Shown: piece after piece, positions 53,131 through 61,132 of the stretch
Position numbering within the stretch: the first letter of the stretch is position 1
How the letters are laid out: each line of letters opens with the position of its first letter
DNA from: Caryophanales bacterium UBA6985
Lineage (GTDB): Bacteria > Bacillota_I > Bacilli_A > RF39 > UBA660
NCBI GenBank assembly: GCA_002450035.1
Contig: DJYF01000050.1
Span: 1-64,000 of the forward strand
Length of the DNA: 64,000 nucleotides
Direction: 5' to 3'
Made by a program: the position numbers and the translations under genes
Notes under the pieces: model-generated
The model's input: the letters and a program-made list of their open reading frames with translations, nothing else
Told to the model about the DNA's origin: nothing
Databases searched by the model: none

Positions 53131-53883
53131 ACTTAATTTATATTCTATATTTTGTTTATTAAATGTGAATACGTCTATTATCTCATCTCTGTCATATGGC
53201 TTTATAGGAGTTTCCATTTTATCTTCTACTCTATTTAACACATCTTTAAGATGTTTAAAGTTTAATAAACGTAAATGATGTAGTAGTTTATCGTAGTATT
53301 CTCTATTATATCTATATAATTCATCAAATATCGAATTATAATAAGAATCAATAAATAAAGCATAGTGACCTTCTTTAACAGCAACGCTTGATCCTGTCCA
53401 ATCATTATCAAAAATTGGATATATAGTTTCATCATTAGTAACAATAATATTTTCATCATGTCTATCAGCATTACCAATTATAATATCAAATACAATTAGA
53501 TTATATAATTCATCAACAATCTTATCACGAGCTGGAATTCCTTCAAGACAATCGGAAATATTACTAATACTATTAATAATATAGCCACTAACATTTTCTT
53601 TTAAATAAGCATTCATTAACTTTTGGTTATCACTTGAAAAATCCTTAGAAAGATATCCATGATAGTCTTTATATTTAGCATAATAGTATTCTACACAAGG
53701 TATTCCATAGTCTCTTGCAAATTCATTAGCAATTAACTCAGAATAAGGAACTCCACCTGGTGCTACAGATTTAAAATAATATATTTCACCATCTATATTA
53801 AACTTCTTTATGTGATAATCATTTTCACTAGATATCTTCATATCATCAGTTAATATAGGTATACCATGTATCTTACTTTCCAT
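53119..53883 (-). CDS. Stand-alone HipA/CtkA-like protein kinase
   Basis: 254 residues, no membrane helix. An ATP-lysine candidate is Lys38 in IYYFKSVAPGG, followed by the conserved Glu of SELIANEFARDYGIP. The catalytic loop IGNADRHDEN gives Asp140, His142 and Asn145, and the metal-binding Asp159 is in PIFDNDWTG. These are the hallmarks of the HipA/PI3K-like fold. It lacks the HipA N-terminal subdomain of about 100 residues, and no HipB antitoxin gene adjoins it, so a classical toxin-antitoxin role is unlikely. It may be a Ser/Thr kinase like Helicobacter CtkA. The target is unknown. Confidence 0.78.
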   Translation of the reverse strand: MESKIHGIPILTDDMKISSENDYHIKKFNIDGEIYYFKSVAPGGVPYSELIANEFARDYGIPCVEYYYAKYKDYHGYLSKDFSSDNQKLMNAYLKENVSGYIINSISNISDCLEGIPARDKIVDELYNLIVFDIIIGNADRHDENIIVTNDETIYPIFDNDWTGSSVAVKEGHYALFIDSYYNSIFDELYRYNREYYDKLLHHLRLLNFKHLKDVLNRVEDKMETPIKPYDRDEIIDVFTFNKQNIEYKLSKIK

Positions 53884-53950
53884 TTTATTTCGCCCCTTTA
53901 AATCGATACATATATTAACAAAGTATTAATTTTTAGTCAAATTATGCACT

Positions 53951-53973
53951 AAAAAACACCTTAAAAAGGTGTT
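53951..53973 (-). terminator. tRNA-Arg terminator
   Basis: Stem AACACCTT / AAGGTGTT with a three-base loop, followed by TTTT on the minus strand. Confidence 0.85.
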
Positions 53974-53985
53974 AATTAATGTAAA

Positions 53986-54062
53986 TGGTGTTCCTGGGCG
54001 GAATTGAACCGCCGATCTTTCGCTTAGGAGGCGACTGCTCTATCCAACTGAGCTACAGAAAC
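53986..54062 (-). tRNA. tRNA-Arg (CCT)
   Basis: 77 bases with encoded CCA. Acceptor GTTTCTG pairs with CAGGAAC; anticodon loop CTCCTAA gives CCT, reading the AGG codon; T-loop TTCAATT. Confidence 0.92.
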
Positions 54063-54079
54063 ATTTTAAAGACATATAT

Positions 54080-54088
54080 ATTATAACA
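54080..54088 (-). promoter_or_regulatory. Extended -10 promoter of tRNA-Arg
   Basis: TGTTATAAT on the minus strand, 17 bases before the tRNA 5' end. Confidence 0.65.
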
Positions 54089-54122
54089 TAGTAATAATTA
54101 TATGTATCTTTTAAACAATAAA

Positions 54123-54149
54123 AAAACAGGTATTATTAATACCTGTTTT
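54123..54149 (-). terminator. Terminator of the surface-protein pair
   Basis: A 12-bp stem (AAAACAGGTATT / AATACCTGTTTT), a three-base loop and a T run on the minus strand, just beyond the stop at 54154. Confidence 0.9.
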
Positions 54150-54153
54150 ATTT

Positions 54154-54588
54154 TTAATTCTTTTTAGAATTTTTAATCTTTAATGCAAATAGAAGAATTG
54201 CTACTAAAGAAACAACTGCAAGTGAAACATAAGTAACAATGTTATCACCTGTTTTTGGATTACTTACTTCTTTAACAGTTACACTTTTCTTAACGAAGTC
54301 TCCACCTTCATAATTAGCACATGCAACTTCATAATTACCTTTTGAAGTAACTGTGAAACTTCCAGTGAATGCTTTTTCATCAACTTGTGATGATAATACA
54401 TCAATTTCTTTTCCTTCAGAATTATATAACTTACAAGTTACTGCTACAGACTCTTCTCCTGTAGTTCCTTCATAACTAATCTTTCCTCCACTTACTGTTG
54501 CATCTAAAGATACTACATCAGTTTCAGCAGCATTAACTACAAAAGGAATAACAAGTAAAACAATTAATAAACTTAAATATCTTTTCAT
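54154..54588 (-). CDS. Small wall-anchored surface protein with NPKTG sorting signal
   Basis: 144 residues: signal peptide MKRYLSLLIVLLVIPFVVNA, a beta-rich domain of about 85 residues with two Cys (VTCKLYN, EVACANYE) that could form a disulfide, then SNPKTGD, a hydrophobic helix (IVTYVSLAVVSLVAILLFAL) and a basic tail (KIKNSKKN). This is a complete sortase signal of the NPKTG type. The likely sortase is the class B enzyme at 61824. It starts one base after the stop of the large secreted protein gene, so the two are coupled and probably work together. Confidence 0.82.
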   Translation of the reverse strand: MKRYLSLLIVLLVIPFVVNAAETDVVSLDATVSGGKISYEGTTGEESVAVTCKLYNSEGKEIDVLSSQVDEKAFTGSFTVTSKGNYEVACANYEGGDFVKKSVTVKEVSNPKTGDNIVTYVSLAVVSLVAILLFALKIKNSKKN

Positions 54589-54589
54589 A

Positions 54590-56392
54590 TTAATGGTCCT
54601 CCTCAGGATCGTAAAGATTTGCTTTTACACCTTTACCAGATCCAGCAACAGTACCAGCATAAGTTTTATCTGTACTTCCTTTATTTTCTACATATACATA
54701 GAATGTCTTAATCTTTTGGTCTTCTCCTTCTTCAAGTTCATATTCAAATGAAGAATGTTTTAATCCTCTTCCATGAACATTAGGATTATGTTCTGGATCA
54801 ACAGGAGTTTCTTCATCTACTTCATATTCAGGAGTAATATTACCTAATCCGTCATCTATACGTTTAACTGCATTTAATTTAACCATTTTTTCAGTTCCAT
54901 CTTTATAAATAATCTTAGCAGTTAAATCATAATCAGAGTAACTCTTAGTTCTATCAAAATAGAAGTCAGCAATTATAATTGGTTTATGATTTTCACCATG
55001 TCTTATCCATGGATCAACAGTTGTTCTTTTTATTTGGAAATAAGATTCCTTATTATTACTATCTGTTGCTTTAAATACTACATGATCATAGAAATTAGAA
55101 TTAAATTTAATTCTCCATTCATTATCAACTTTAGATACTTCAACTGCTTTCTCAGAAACATCTAAAGCTTCAAGCGCAGTAATATTAAATCCATTGTAAT
55201 CTAATGTTTTAATATTAACTATGTTTTCAAGAATATTAACATCAATTCCTGTTGGTTTATCTTTAGCAGTATCAGATATATCATATTGATCTCTTCTTAA
55301 GAATGGATTAGCCCATGTAGATGGATAATAATGTAAATCATCTAAACTACCAATTGATACGCCTTTATAGTCATCATTATAGATAACTGCTTTAAAGTTT
55401 CTATCTCCATATGAAACATAAGCATTTTTTTCTTGAGGTTCACCTACTGGTTGTAATTGAGCTCTTACAATTAATTTATGATCCTCAGTAACTGCTTTTT
55501 CATTAACACATGATTGAAATGCATCCCATTCACTACCTGGTGCCATAGGATCTGTAGGTTTATTACAAACAGTAGCATATTTATCTTCATAAGGTCTTAC
55601 ATCTTCAGGATCTCCAATCATGTCTTTTGGATCAACTTCAGCCCAATTAATTGAATTTGCTTCAGGAATACCTTTATACATTTTGTATAATCTTACCCAT
55701 TCATCAAACTTAGCATCTGTACTCCAGCCTTTTAAATCGACATTAACATCAAATGATTCATTAGTTCTATCATCTATTACTGTTGATGCTTTAATAAAAT
55801 TACTACTACCATCACCTGTATCATGAATATCAGTATAATGTTTGAAGCAAACACCCTCATGATTTTTACATGCCCAAATAAGATAAGCATGTCCATCAAA
55901 ATGTGATCCACCAGAATTAGGTTGATTTGGATCAGGTTGATTTGGATCAGGTTGATTTGGATCAGTTGGAGGTGGATTTTGATTACCACTTGGTGCTTTA
56001 ACAGTTAATGTAGTATTACTACTAATTGGTGTTTCAGGTTCATATTTTGTTTCACCAATTGTTAAATCAAAAGCGTTTCCATTGTATCTAACCCATACAG
56101 TTCCATTAACTGTATTAGGTATATTTACAGTACAAACATTGTTACTACAATTATAGAAAAAATTGTTAGTTTCATCTGCTTCTCCAACCATTATGTCAAT
56201 TTTTTGATGTGGTTCACCAGCCTGATCAACACCTAGACCACCGGTTGTAGAAAGCGTATAAACACTTGAATCTTCTACATTAAATGTAATAACAAAAGCA
56301 TCACCAGCTAATACACTTAAAGGAAAAAACATGTTTAAAATTATTGCCATTACCAAAGTTGAACAAATAATTTTTTTGAGTAAATTTTTCAT
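54590..56392 (-). CDS. Large secreted protein with DPNQP repeat, no wall anchor
   Basis: 600 residues from ATG 56392, with AGGAGG upstream; the longer frame adds an implausible N-terminus. Signal peptide (MKNLLKKIICSTLVMAIILNMFFPLSVLAG). An N-terminal beta domain of about 110 residues, then a proline-rich linker with three DPNQP units, a Cys-containing region (WACKNHEGVC, ATVCNKPTD, FQSCVNEK) and several strand-rich segments. The C-terminus (KANLYDPEEDH) has no sorting signal or membrane helix. It may be held at the surface by binding the coupled NPKTG protein. The family is unknown to me. Confidence 0.7.
   Translation of the reverse strand: MKNLLKKIICSTLVMAIILNMFFPLSVLAGDAFVITFNVEDSSVYTLSTTGGLGVDQAGEPHQKIDIMVGEADETNNFFYNCSNNVCTVNIPNTVNGTVWVRYNGNAFDLTIGETKYEPETPISSNTTLTVKAPSGNQNPPPTDPNQPDPNQPDPNQPNSGGSHFDGHAYLIWACKNHEGVCFKHYTDIHDTGDGSSNFIKASTVIDDRTNESFDVNVDLKGWSTDAKFDEWVRLYKMYKGIPEANSINWAEVDPKDMIGDPEDVRPYEDKYATVCNKPTDPMAPGSEWDAFQSCVNEKAVTEDHKLIVRAQLQPVGEPQEKNAYVSYGDRNFKAVIYNDDYKGVSIGSLDDLHYYPSTWANPFLRRDQYDISDTAKDKPTGIDVNILENIVNIKTLDYNGFNITALEALDVSEKAVEVSKVDNEWRIKFNSNFYDHVVFKATDSNNKESYFQIKRTTVDPWIRHGENHKPIIIADFYFDRTKSYSDYDLTAKIIYKDGTEKMVKLNAVKRIDDGLGNITPEYEVDEETPVDPEHNPNVHGRGLKHSSFEYELEEGEDQKIKTFYVYVENKGSTDKTYAGTVAGSGKGVKANLYDPEEDH
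55920..55964 (-). repeat. Three 15-base repeats encoding DPNQP
   Basis: Three perfect tandem copies of the unit GGTTGATTTGGATCA (plus-strand reading), coding for the DPNQP linker units of the secreted protein. Such repeats change copy number easily. Confidence 0.9.
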
Positions 56393-56519
56393 TTTCTTAT
56401 TATTCCTCCTATACAACTCTACTCTAATTACAAGATAATATATAATATGCAAAATAGCAATATAATTTTTATAAATTCAATATATTTACATACAAGACAT
56501 ATTTTATATTTTTTAAAAA

Positions 56520-56528
56520 TGGTATAAT
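56520..56528 (+). promoter_or_regulatory. Extended -10 promoter of the YgjV-like gene
   Basis: TGGTATAAT, 24 bases before the ATG at 56553. Confidence 0.6.
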
Positions 56529-56552
56529 AAGAAAGGATATGAGGAATGATAT

Positions 56553-57101
56553 ATGCCTAAAATAGAAACACTTATATTTATAGTCGCACAGCTATTTGGT
56601 ATTGCAGCCTTTACATTTAACTTTTTAAGTACATCATCTACTAATAAAAGAGCAATTCTTACCTACAATGCACTTGCAAACTTTTCAAACTCCTTATGTT
56701 ACCTATTACTTGGTGCATTCACAGGTGTAATAAGTAGCGTGGTAGCAGTAATAAGAAACTTAGTATTTGATAAATATATTAAAAGAAAAAAGAAGATACC
56801 ATTTTTAATTCTAGTAATATATTTAATAGTTGCTTTAATAATTAATATTCCATTTGTTAAAAATGTATTAGATATAATACCAATCTTTAATATTATTATA
56901 TATGGTATAGCTCTTTGGTATGGAAATGTATTTATACTTAAAATAGCAACAACTGTAGCTGGAGTAACAGGTATAATTTATAACTTCATAGTTCAAGCCT
57001 ACACGAGCATGTTACATTCAATATCAGATTTACTAGGTGGTCTATTAGGACTAGAAAGAGTAATAAAAGAAAAACATAAAAGAAGAAGAAAAAGAAAATA
57101 A
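56553..57101 (+). CDS. YgjV-family membrane protein
   Basis: 182 residues with five or six hydrophobic helices and a very basic C-terminus (KEKHKRRRKRK). The opening IVAQLFGIAAFTFNFLS and the segment LCYLLLGAFTGVISSVVAVIRNLVF, read as LLLGAFTGVISS plus RNLVFDKY, match the YgjV/Imp-YgjV family of inner-membrane proteins, whose role is unknown. The SD is GAGGAATGAT. Convergent with an HD-domain gene, with a shared terminator. Confidence 0.75.
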   Translation: MPKIETLIFIVAQLFGIAAFTFNFLSTSSTNKRAILTYNALANFSNSLCYLLLGAFTGVISSVVAVIRNLVFDKYIKRKKKIPFLILVIYLIVALIINIPFVKNVLDIIPIFNIIIYGIALWYGNVFILKIATTVAGVTGIIYNFIVQAYTSMLHSISDLLGGLLGLERVIKEKHKRRRKRK

Positions 57102-57103
57102 AA

Positions 57104-57132
57104 AAAATATATATGTTTACCATATATATTTT
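57104..57132. terminator. Bidirectional terminator between convergent genes
   Basis: A 12-bp stem (AAAATATATATG / CATATATATTTT) with a five-base loop, A-rich before and T-rich after. Confidence 0.8.
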
Positions 57133-57664
57133 ATTTTTCTCCAATAGTTAAAATATTAATAACAAATAGAAATAAGAAACAAATACTATAATTAGCAAAT
57201 TTCAAAGTCTTAACTGCTTTTTTAGGATTAAACTTATATAGTCCATATTCATATATAGCAACTAACTTATCAACTGCTGTTAAAACCCATGCTTCTCTAC
57301 TTCTAGGTAATACTACACTAAGAGGAAACATATGAGATACTATCGCATTCTTTTCTTTCTCATTAAGATCAAATTCACCACATGCATTAGCAAGAGCAAT
57401 ATCTGGATGAACAACACCTTGTATTAAACCATGATTTGTTTCAAATTCGTCATTTGTAAAGAAATCATGTAAAAGTGCTGCTCTTGTTGCAGATATATAA
57501 TCTAAATTTAATTTACGTGATACTTTATATACATTTCTTGAAACTCTTAAAGAATGTTCTAATCTTGTTAAACCATGATGAGATTCAAGATTTAATTTTT
57601 GATACTTTTTATTTGAAAGAATTTCTTTTTCAATGTCATTATAACTTACTGATTGCTTTTTCAT
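57131..57664 (-). CDS. HD-domain protein
   Basis: 177 residues from ATG 57664, with GGTGA upstream. HD-fold metal ligands are visible: the first His in RLEHSLRVS, the His-Asp pair in ALLHDFF, a further His in GVVHPDIA, and the late Asp in LTAVDKLVA. A hydrophobic C-terminal segment (YSICFLFLFVINILTIG) could be a membrane anchor, which is unusual for this size of HD protein. These enzymes are metal-dependent phosphohydrolases, often of nucleotides; it resembles small uncharacterised HD hydrolases of Firmicutes. Substrate unknown. Confidence 0.75.
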   Translation of the reverse strand: MKKQSVSYNDIEKEILSNKKYQKLNLESHHGLTRLEHSLRVSRNVYKVSRKLNLDYISATRAALLHDFFTNDEFETNHGLIQGVVHPDIALANACGEFDLNEKEKNAIVSHMFPLSVVLPRSREAWVLTAVDKLVAIYEYGLYKFNPKKAVKTLKFANYSICFLFLFVINILTIGEK

Positions 57665-57745
57665 TTCTTTCACCAAGTAAGATTATACACTATTATTTAT
57701 ATTTTTCAAAGTTTTAAGGAAAAATTTCTAATTAGTTGTCATATA

Positions 57746-57771
57746 AAAACAAGAATTACTTCTTGTTTTTC
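57746..57771 (-). terminator. Terminator of the membrane protein gene ending at 57756
   Basis: An 11-bp stem (AAAAACAAGAA / TTCTTGTTTTT) with a four-base loop; overlaps the stop codon. Confidence 0.82.
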
Positions 57772-58337
57772 TTTTTACTTTTAATCTTAAATACCTTAGA
57801 ATTAGGATTAAACTTAAATGTATATTTCTTACCTATTTCATACTTTTCAGTTGAATTAACATATACTTGGAATAATCCATATTCTTTATTTTCAATCATT
57901 AATATATTTGTTTTCTTATTCTTTTCAGATACATCTATAATAGTCCATTCAAGCTTTTGATAAGCAAGATAATATGCATATGTAATATATATAAATAAGA
58001 ATACAATACCACCAGCTAAGTATATTTCTAATACATTCTCATCATTCTTAATACATCTTAATAATAATGCAATACCAAATGCTAATAATACAATATAAGA
58101 AATATAATTAGATAGTAATACAACTTTTTTCTCTGCATTTAAAGAAGAAGCGGTATTAGATTTATAAAGTTTATAAAATATTCTAGGTAATATATATCCA
58201 ATTATTACTACTAAAAATATAGATATTAGCAAAGGAACTAGTTGAGAATCCCCTTGTACATATAAATATAACATGGAAGCATAAACAGAAATGCTCATGC
58301 AAAAAATTGGAATTAATATAAGTAATAAAACTAACAT
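57756..58337 (-). CDS. Multi-pass membrane protein of unknown function
   Basis: 193 residues from ATG 58337; AAGGAG is seven bases before it but only one base before the alternative ATG at 58343. Four helices fill the first 130 residues (LVLLLILIPIFCMSISVYA, LVPLLISIFLVVIIGYILP, ISYIVLLAFGIALLL, YLAGGIVFLFIYITYAYYLAY). A short soluble C-terminal domain of about 60 residues is beta-rich and very basic (FKIKSKKKNKK). It starts 18 bases after the stop of the cadherin-like surface protein gene and probably shares its transcript. No family recognised. Confidence 0.6.
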   Translation of the reverse strand: MLVLLLILIPIFCMSISVYASMLYLYVQGDSQLVPLLISIFLVVIIGYILPRIFYKLYKSNTASSLNAEKKVVLLSNYISYIVLLAFGIALLLRCIKNDENVLEIYLAGGIVFLFIYITYAYYLAYQKLEWTIIDVSEKNKKTNILMIENKEYGLFQVYVNSTEKYEIGKKYTFKFNPNSKVFKIKSKKKNKK

Positions 58338-58354
58338 GAGCATTCTCCTTAAAT

Positions 58355-59275
58355 CTACTTTTCTTCAGGTGTAATCATAGGTCTTGCTTGAACAAGACTA
58401 GATCCTAAACTATTAGCAACGCTTTCTACTTTTTCTTCTACTTGCGCTTTCTCTTCCACTTTTTCAGAAACAGGTGTTTCTTCTTTCTTACCAGGATTAA
58501 TAATAACACCTTTCATTATTTTATCTTTATCAATACTATTTAAATCACTTTTATTTATAGTTTTTAAACCACTATTCTTTGAATAAATAAAATATGCAAT
58601 AAAACCAATTACTAATAAAACAATAATAACTATATAAAGAGTATTAATACTTTTCTTTCTAATATTAATGGTATATGTCTTATCACCAAAGAAAGCATTT
58701 TCTACATTTATAGTTACAGAAGTTGTTTTCTTATCAAGTTTAACTACTCCTGCACCTGTTACCACTGATGATTCACTACTAGGTGTAGCTTCAATATAAA
58801 TTTCTTCCATATTAGAAGGAACTTCTACTGTATAATGTTCATTTTCTTTTAAGAATTTTATATCAGCACCAACAACTTTTAAGTCTTCTAGTCCTGCTCC
58901 TTCTCCATTTTTAGATATACGATATACTTTTAATTTAACTACTACATAATCAGGACAAGTTTTAATATCACATGAAGTAATACCACTATTCTCATCAATT
59001 ATATAGAATCTTAGTTTTTGCTCATTATAGCCATCATCTAATACAAATTTACTAGGTCCTTCAACAATAAGATTACTATAATTATCAAATACTAAATTTA
59101 ATACAGAATGTGTACCATCTACAGTAGCGGTATATCCATCTTCATCAGGATAAAAAACTACTCCTTCTGTTGTATTTAATAAACTTGGTAAATAATCTTC
59201 ATAATCAAGTGCTTTAACAAAAGTCACTGGAATAAATACCATCATTATAATTAAGAAATAAAATAATTTCTTCAT
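58355..59275 (-). CDS. Membrane-anchored surface protein with cadherin-like beta-sandwich
   Basis: 306 residues: signal peptide (FYFLIIMMVFIPVTFVKA), an N-terminal region of about 110 residues with a CDIKTC pair, then a cadherin-like beta-sandwich domain (about 125-205) recognisable by the opening LKVVGADIKFLKENEHYTVEVPSN, in short LKVVGA...YTVEVP, and the closing KTYTINI. A transmembrane helix (TLYIVIIVLLVIGFIAYFIY) leads to a cytosolic tail of about 75 residues rich in Glu, Lys and Val. The cytosolic tail is long for a mere anchor and could signal. TGTTATAAT lies upstream at 59308. Confidence 0.7.
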   Translation of the reverse strand: MKKLFYFLIIMMVFIPVTFVKALDYEDYLPSLLNTTEGVVFYPDEDGYTATVDGTHSVLNLVFDNYSNLIVEGPSKFVLDDGYNEQKLRFYIIDENSGITSCDIKTCPDYVVVKLKVYRISKNGEGAGLEDLKVVGADIKFLKENEHYTVEVPSNMEEIYIEATPSSESSVVTGAGVVKLDKKTTSVTINVENAFFGDKTYTINIRKKSINTLYIVIIVLLVIGFIAYFIYSKNSGLKTINKSDLNSIDKDKIMKGVIINPGKKEETPVSEKVEEKAQVEEKVESVANSLGSSLVQARPMITPEEK

Positions 59276-59307
59276 ACTACCAACTCCTATTATTTTATTC
59301 TAAAAAA

Positions 59308-59316
59308 ATTATAACA
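59308..59316 (-). promoter_or_regulatory. Extended -10 promoter of the cadherin-like protein gene
   Basis: TGTTATAAT on the minus strand, 32 bases before the ATG at 59275. Confidence 0.6.
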
Positions 59317-59377
59317 AACAATTCCCATATTTTCTATATTCATTTAGTACTTTTCAATTGTTTTAAAAAAGAATCGT

Positions 59378-59386
59378 TGTTATAAT
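59378..59386 (+). promoter_or_regulatory. Extended -10 promoter of the zinc-ribbon membrane protein gene
   Basis: TGTTATAAT, 22 bases before the ATG at 59409; back-to-back with the promoter at 59308. Confidence 0.62.
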
Positions 59387-59408
59387 TTATTTAGGATGGT
59401 GATAATAC

Positions 59409-60014
59409 ATGTATTGTCAGAAATGCAATAGACTACTTTTTGAAGATAACTATATATGTCCAAAATGTGGATTTGACAATAAAATTCGTATTTCCAAAAA
59501 GAAACCTTTAGAATATACGCCAAAAAAACATAAAAATACTAAATTTATAACATTAATCATATTTTTATGTATCTTGGTGGTAGGTTTAACAATAGTTCTT
59601 ATAAATGTTGAAAAGAAAAACAAAAAAACAGTTATACCTGAGACTATTACTAGTAATGTTGATTTAAAGAATACCTTCAATTATAAAGATTTAACAATCA
59701 ACTATCCAGATAACTGGGGATCTTCTGCAGGTACAATTTTTTATAAAGACTATGCTAAAATTAATATTACATTTAGAAGTATATTAGAAAATGAATATAC
59801 AATTCTAATTGATAATAATGAGTGTCTACCTTCAACACTTAATAAAATAAAAACTCAAACATTTGCATCTACTAATTCCTATTCACATATAATTAACAAT
59901 GAAGATACATATTATATTATTACAGTTAATTATACTGATAACGATAAAGTATTTACAAATGAAGTAAAACTAGAGATTGACAAAATACTATCTTCATTAG
60001 ACATAAAAAAATAG
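59409..60014 (+). CDS. Zinc-ribbon, single-pass membrane protein of unknown function
   Basis: 201 residues. An N-terminal zinc ribbon, CQKC...CPKCGFDN (residues 3-22), a basic linker, one transmembrane helix (FITLIIFLCILVVGLTIVLI), then an outer domain of about 125 residues with alternating strands (FNYKDLTINYPDNWG). The layout, cytosolic zinc ribbon plus exported domain, is common in Firmicutes, but the role is unknown. The ribbon is the intact counterpart of the interrupted one at 18253. SD GGTGAT; the terminator overlaps the stop. Confidence 0.72.
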   Translation: MYCQKCNRLLFEDNYICPKCGFDNKIRISKKKPLEYTPKKHKNTKFITLIIFLCILVVGLTIVLINVEKKNKKTVIPETITSNVDLKNTFNYKDLTINYPDNWGSSAGTIFYKDYAKINITFRSILENEYTILIDNNECLPSTLNKIKTQTFASTNSYSHIINNEDTYYIITVNYTDNDKVFTNEVKLEIDKILSSLDIKK

Positions 60015-60036
60015 TTCATTTCTGAACTATTTTTTT
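60006..60036. terminator. Bidirectional terminator between the zinc-ribbon gene and mraY
   Basis: A 13-bp stem (AAAAAATAGTTCA / TGAACTATTTTTT) with a TTTC loop, covering the stop codon at 60014. Confidence 0.9.
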
Positions 60037-60043
60037 TATTTAA

Positions 60044-61036
60044 TTATAACCAAACACCGTATACTACACCAAACATAGCAAGTAAGAAACCAACTACAAA
60101 GAATACTCTTACGATATCAGTTTCTTCCCAACCAAGTTCTTCAAAATGATGGTGAAGTGGTGCTTTTAAGAATACTTTCTTATGAAATTTTCTTATAGCA
60201 ATTATTTGAATTAAACTAGATAATGTTTCAATTACAAATACACCACCTATTATTGCTAAAGATATTTCGTGATGAGTAAGAATTGCAATACTTGCTAAGG
60301 CTCCACCCAATGCAAGTGAACCAGTGTCTCCCATGAATATCTTGGCAGGATGAGCATTAAATAGTAGGAATCCAAGAATACTACCACTTAAAATAAATGC
60401 AAATATAGCTATTGAATCATATCCTTCAATCCAATTAGAACCCCATGCAATAATAGCATAAGCCATGAATGCTAAGAATGATAATCCTCCACATAATCCG
60501 TCTAATCCATCTGCAATGTTAACAGCGTTTGTAGTAGCAACAAGTAAGAATAAAATAAATAATGTATAAAATACTCCTAAGTCTACTTTAAACTTAAATA
60601 ATGATACTTCAAGTACTGAAGTACCACCATAATGAATATAAATTAAATAGAATACAACTGCTAAAATAAATTGTAATGCAAATTTAACTTTAACTGATAA
60701 TCCTGAATTATCATGATATTTTATTTTTTTATAATCATCATAAAATCCTAATAAACCGTAAGCTACAAAAGTAATTAAAATAATTACTAAATTATAGTTC
60801 ATATTAATTGAACCTTTTAGCCATAATAAGAAAATACTTATTAATGGAGGAATAATAAATATAAGTCCTCCAAGAGTTGGTGTACCATTTTTTAATTGAT
60901 GTCTTGCATTAATTAGGTTACTAACTGTTTGTCTAGCATTAAAACGTTTCATAGTTGGAAGTACTACTAAGCCAACACATATAGAAAGTACGAAACCTAA
61001 TGTTAATGCCAATGCAGATTTTGCTAAAATTAGCAT
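60044..61036 (-). CDS. mraY: Phospho-N-acetylmuramoyl-pentapeptide transferase
   Basis: 330 residues with about ten helices. It transfers phospho-MurNAc-pentapeptide to undecaprenyl phosphate, giving lipid I, the first membrane step of peptidoglycan synthesis. Signatures: GTPTLGGLIF, the catalytic GFYDDYKKI, NAVNIADGLDGLCGG, GDTGSLALGG and the HHHFE loop (APLHHHFEELGW). SD GAGGTGAT. It is outside any dcw cluster here, standing between a zinc-ribbon gene and the sortase operon. Confidence 0.96.
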   Translation of the reverse strand: MLILAKSALALTLGFVLSICVGLVVLPTMKRFNARQTVSNLINARHQLKNGTPTLGGLIFIIPPLISIFLLWLKGSINMNYNLVIILITFVAYGLLGFYDDYKKIKYHDNSGLSVKVKFALQFILAVVFYLIYIHYGGTSVLEVSLFKFKVDLGVFYTLFILFLLVATTNAVNIADGLDGLCGGLSFLAFMAYAIIAWGSNWIEGYDSIAIFAFILSGSILGFLLFNAHPAKIFMGDTGSLALGGALASIAILTHHEISLAIIGGVFVIETLSSLIQIIAIRKFHKKVFLKAPLHHHFEELGWEETDIVRVFFVVGFLLAMFGVVYGVWL

Positions 61037-61112
61037 AAATATATCACCTCAAGAGTATTTTACTACACATTACCTATTTTTTTAATATTTTTTAATTTTG
61101 TTGACAAAAAAA

Positions 61113-61132
61113 AGATAGTTTTTAAACTATCT
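61113..61132 (-). terminator. Terminator of the sortase operon
   Basis: A 9-bp stem (AGATAGTTT / AAACTATCT) with a two-base centre and eight T on the minus strand; overlaps the stop at 61127. Confidence 0.8.

Noticed and set aside
53119..53883. HipBA toxin-antitoxin module
   Set aside because: No helix-turn-helix antitoxin gene adjoins it, and the N-terminal HipA subdomain is missing; only the kinase fold is supported.
55920..55964. CRISPR-like or intergenic repeat
   Set aside because: Three contiguous 15-base units inside a secreted-protein gene encoding DPNQP; no spacers.
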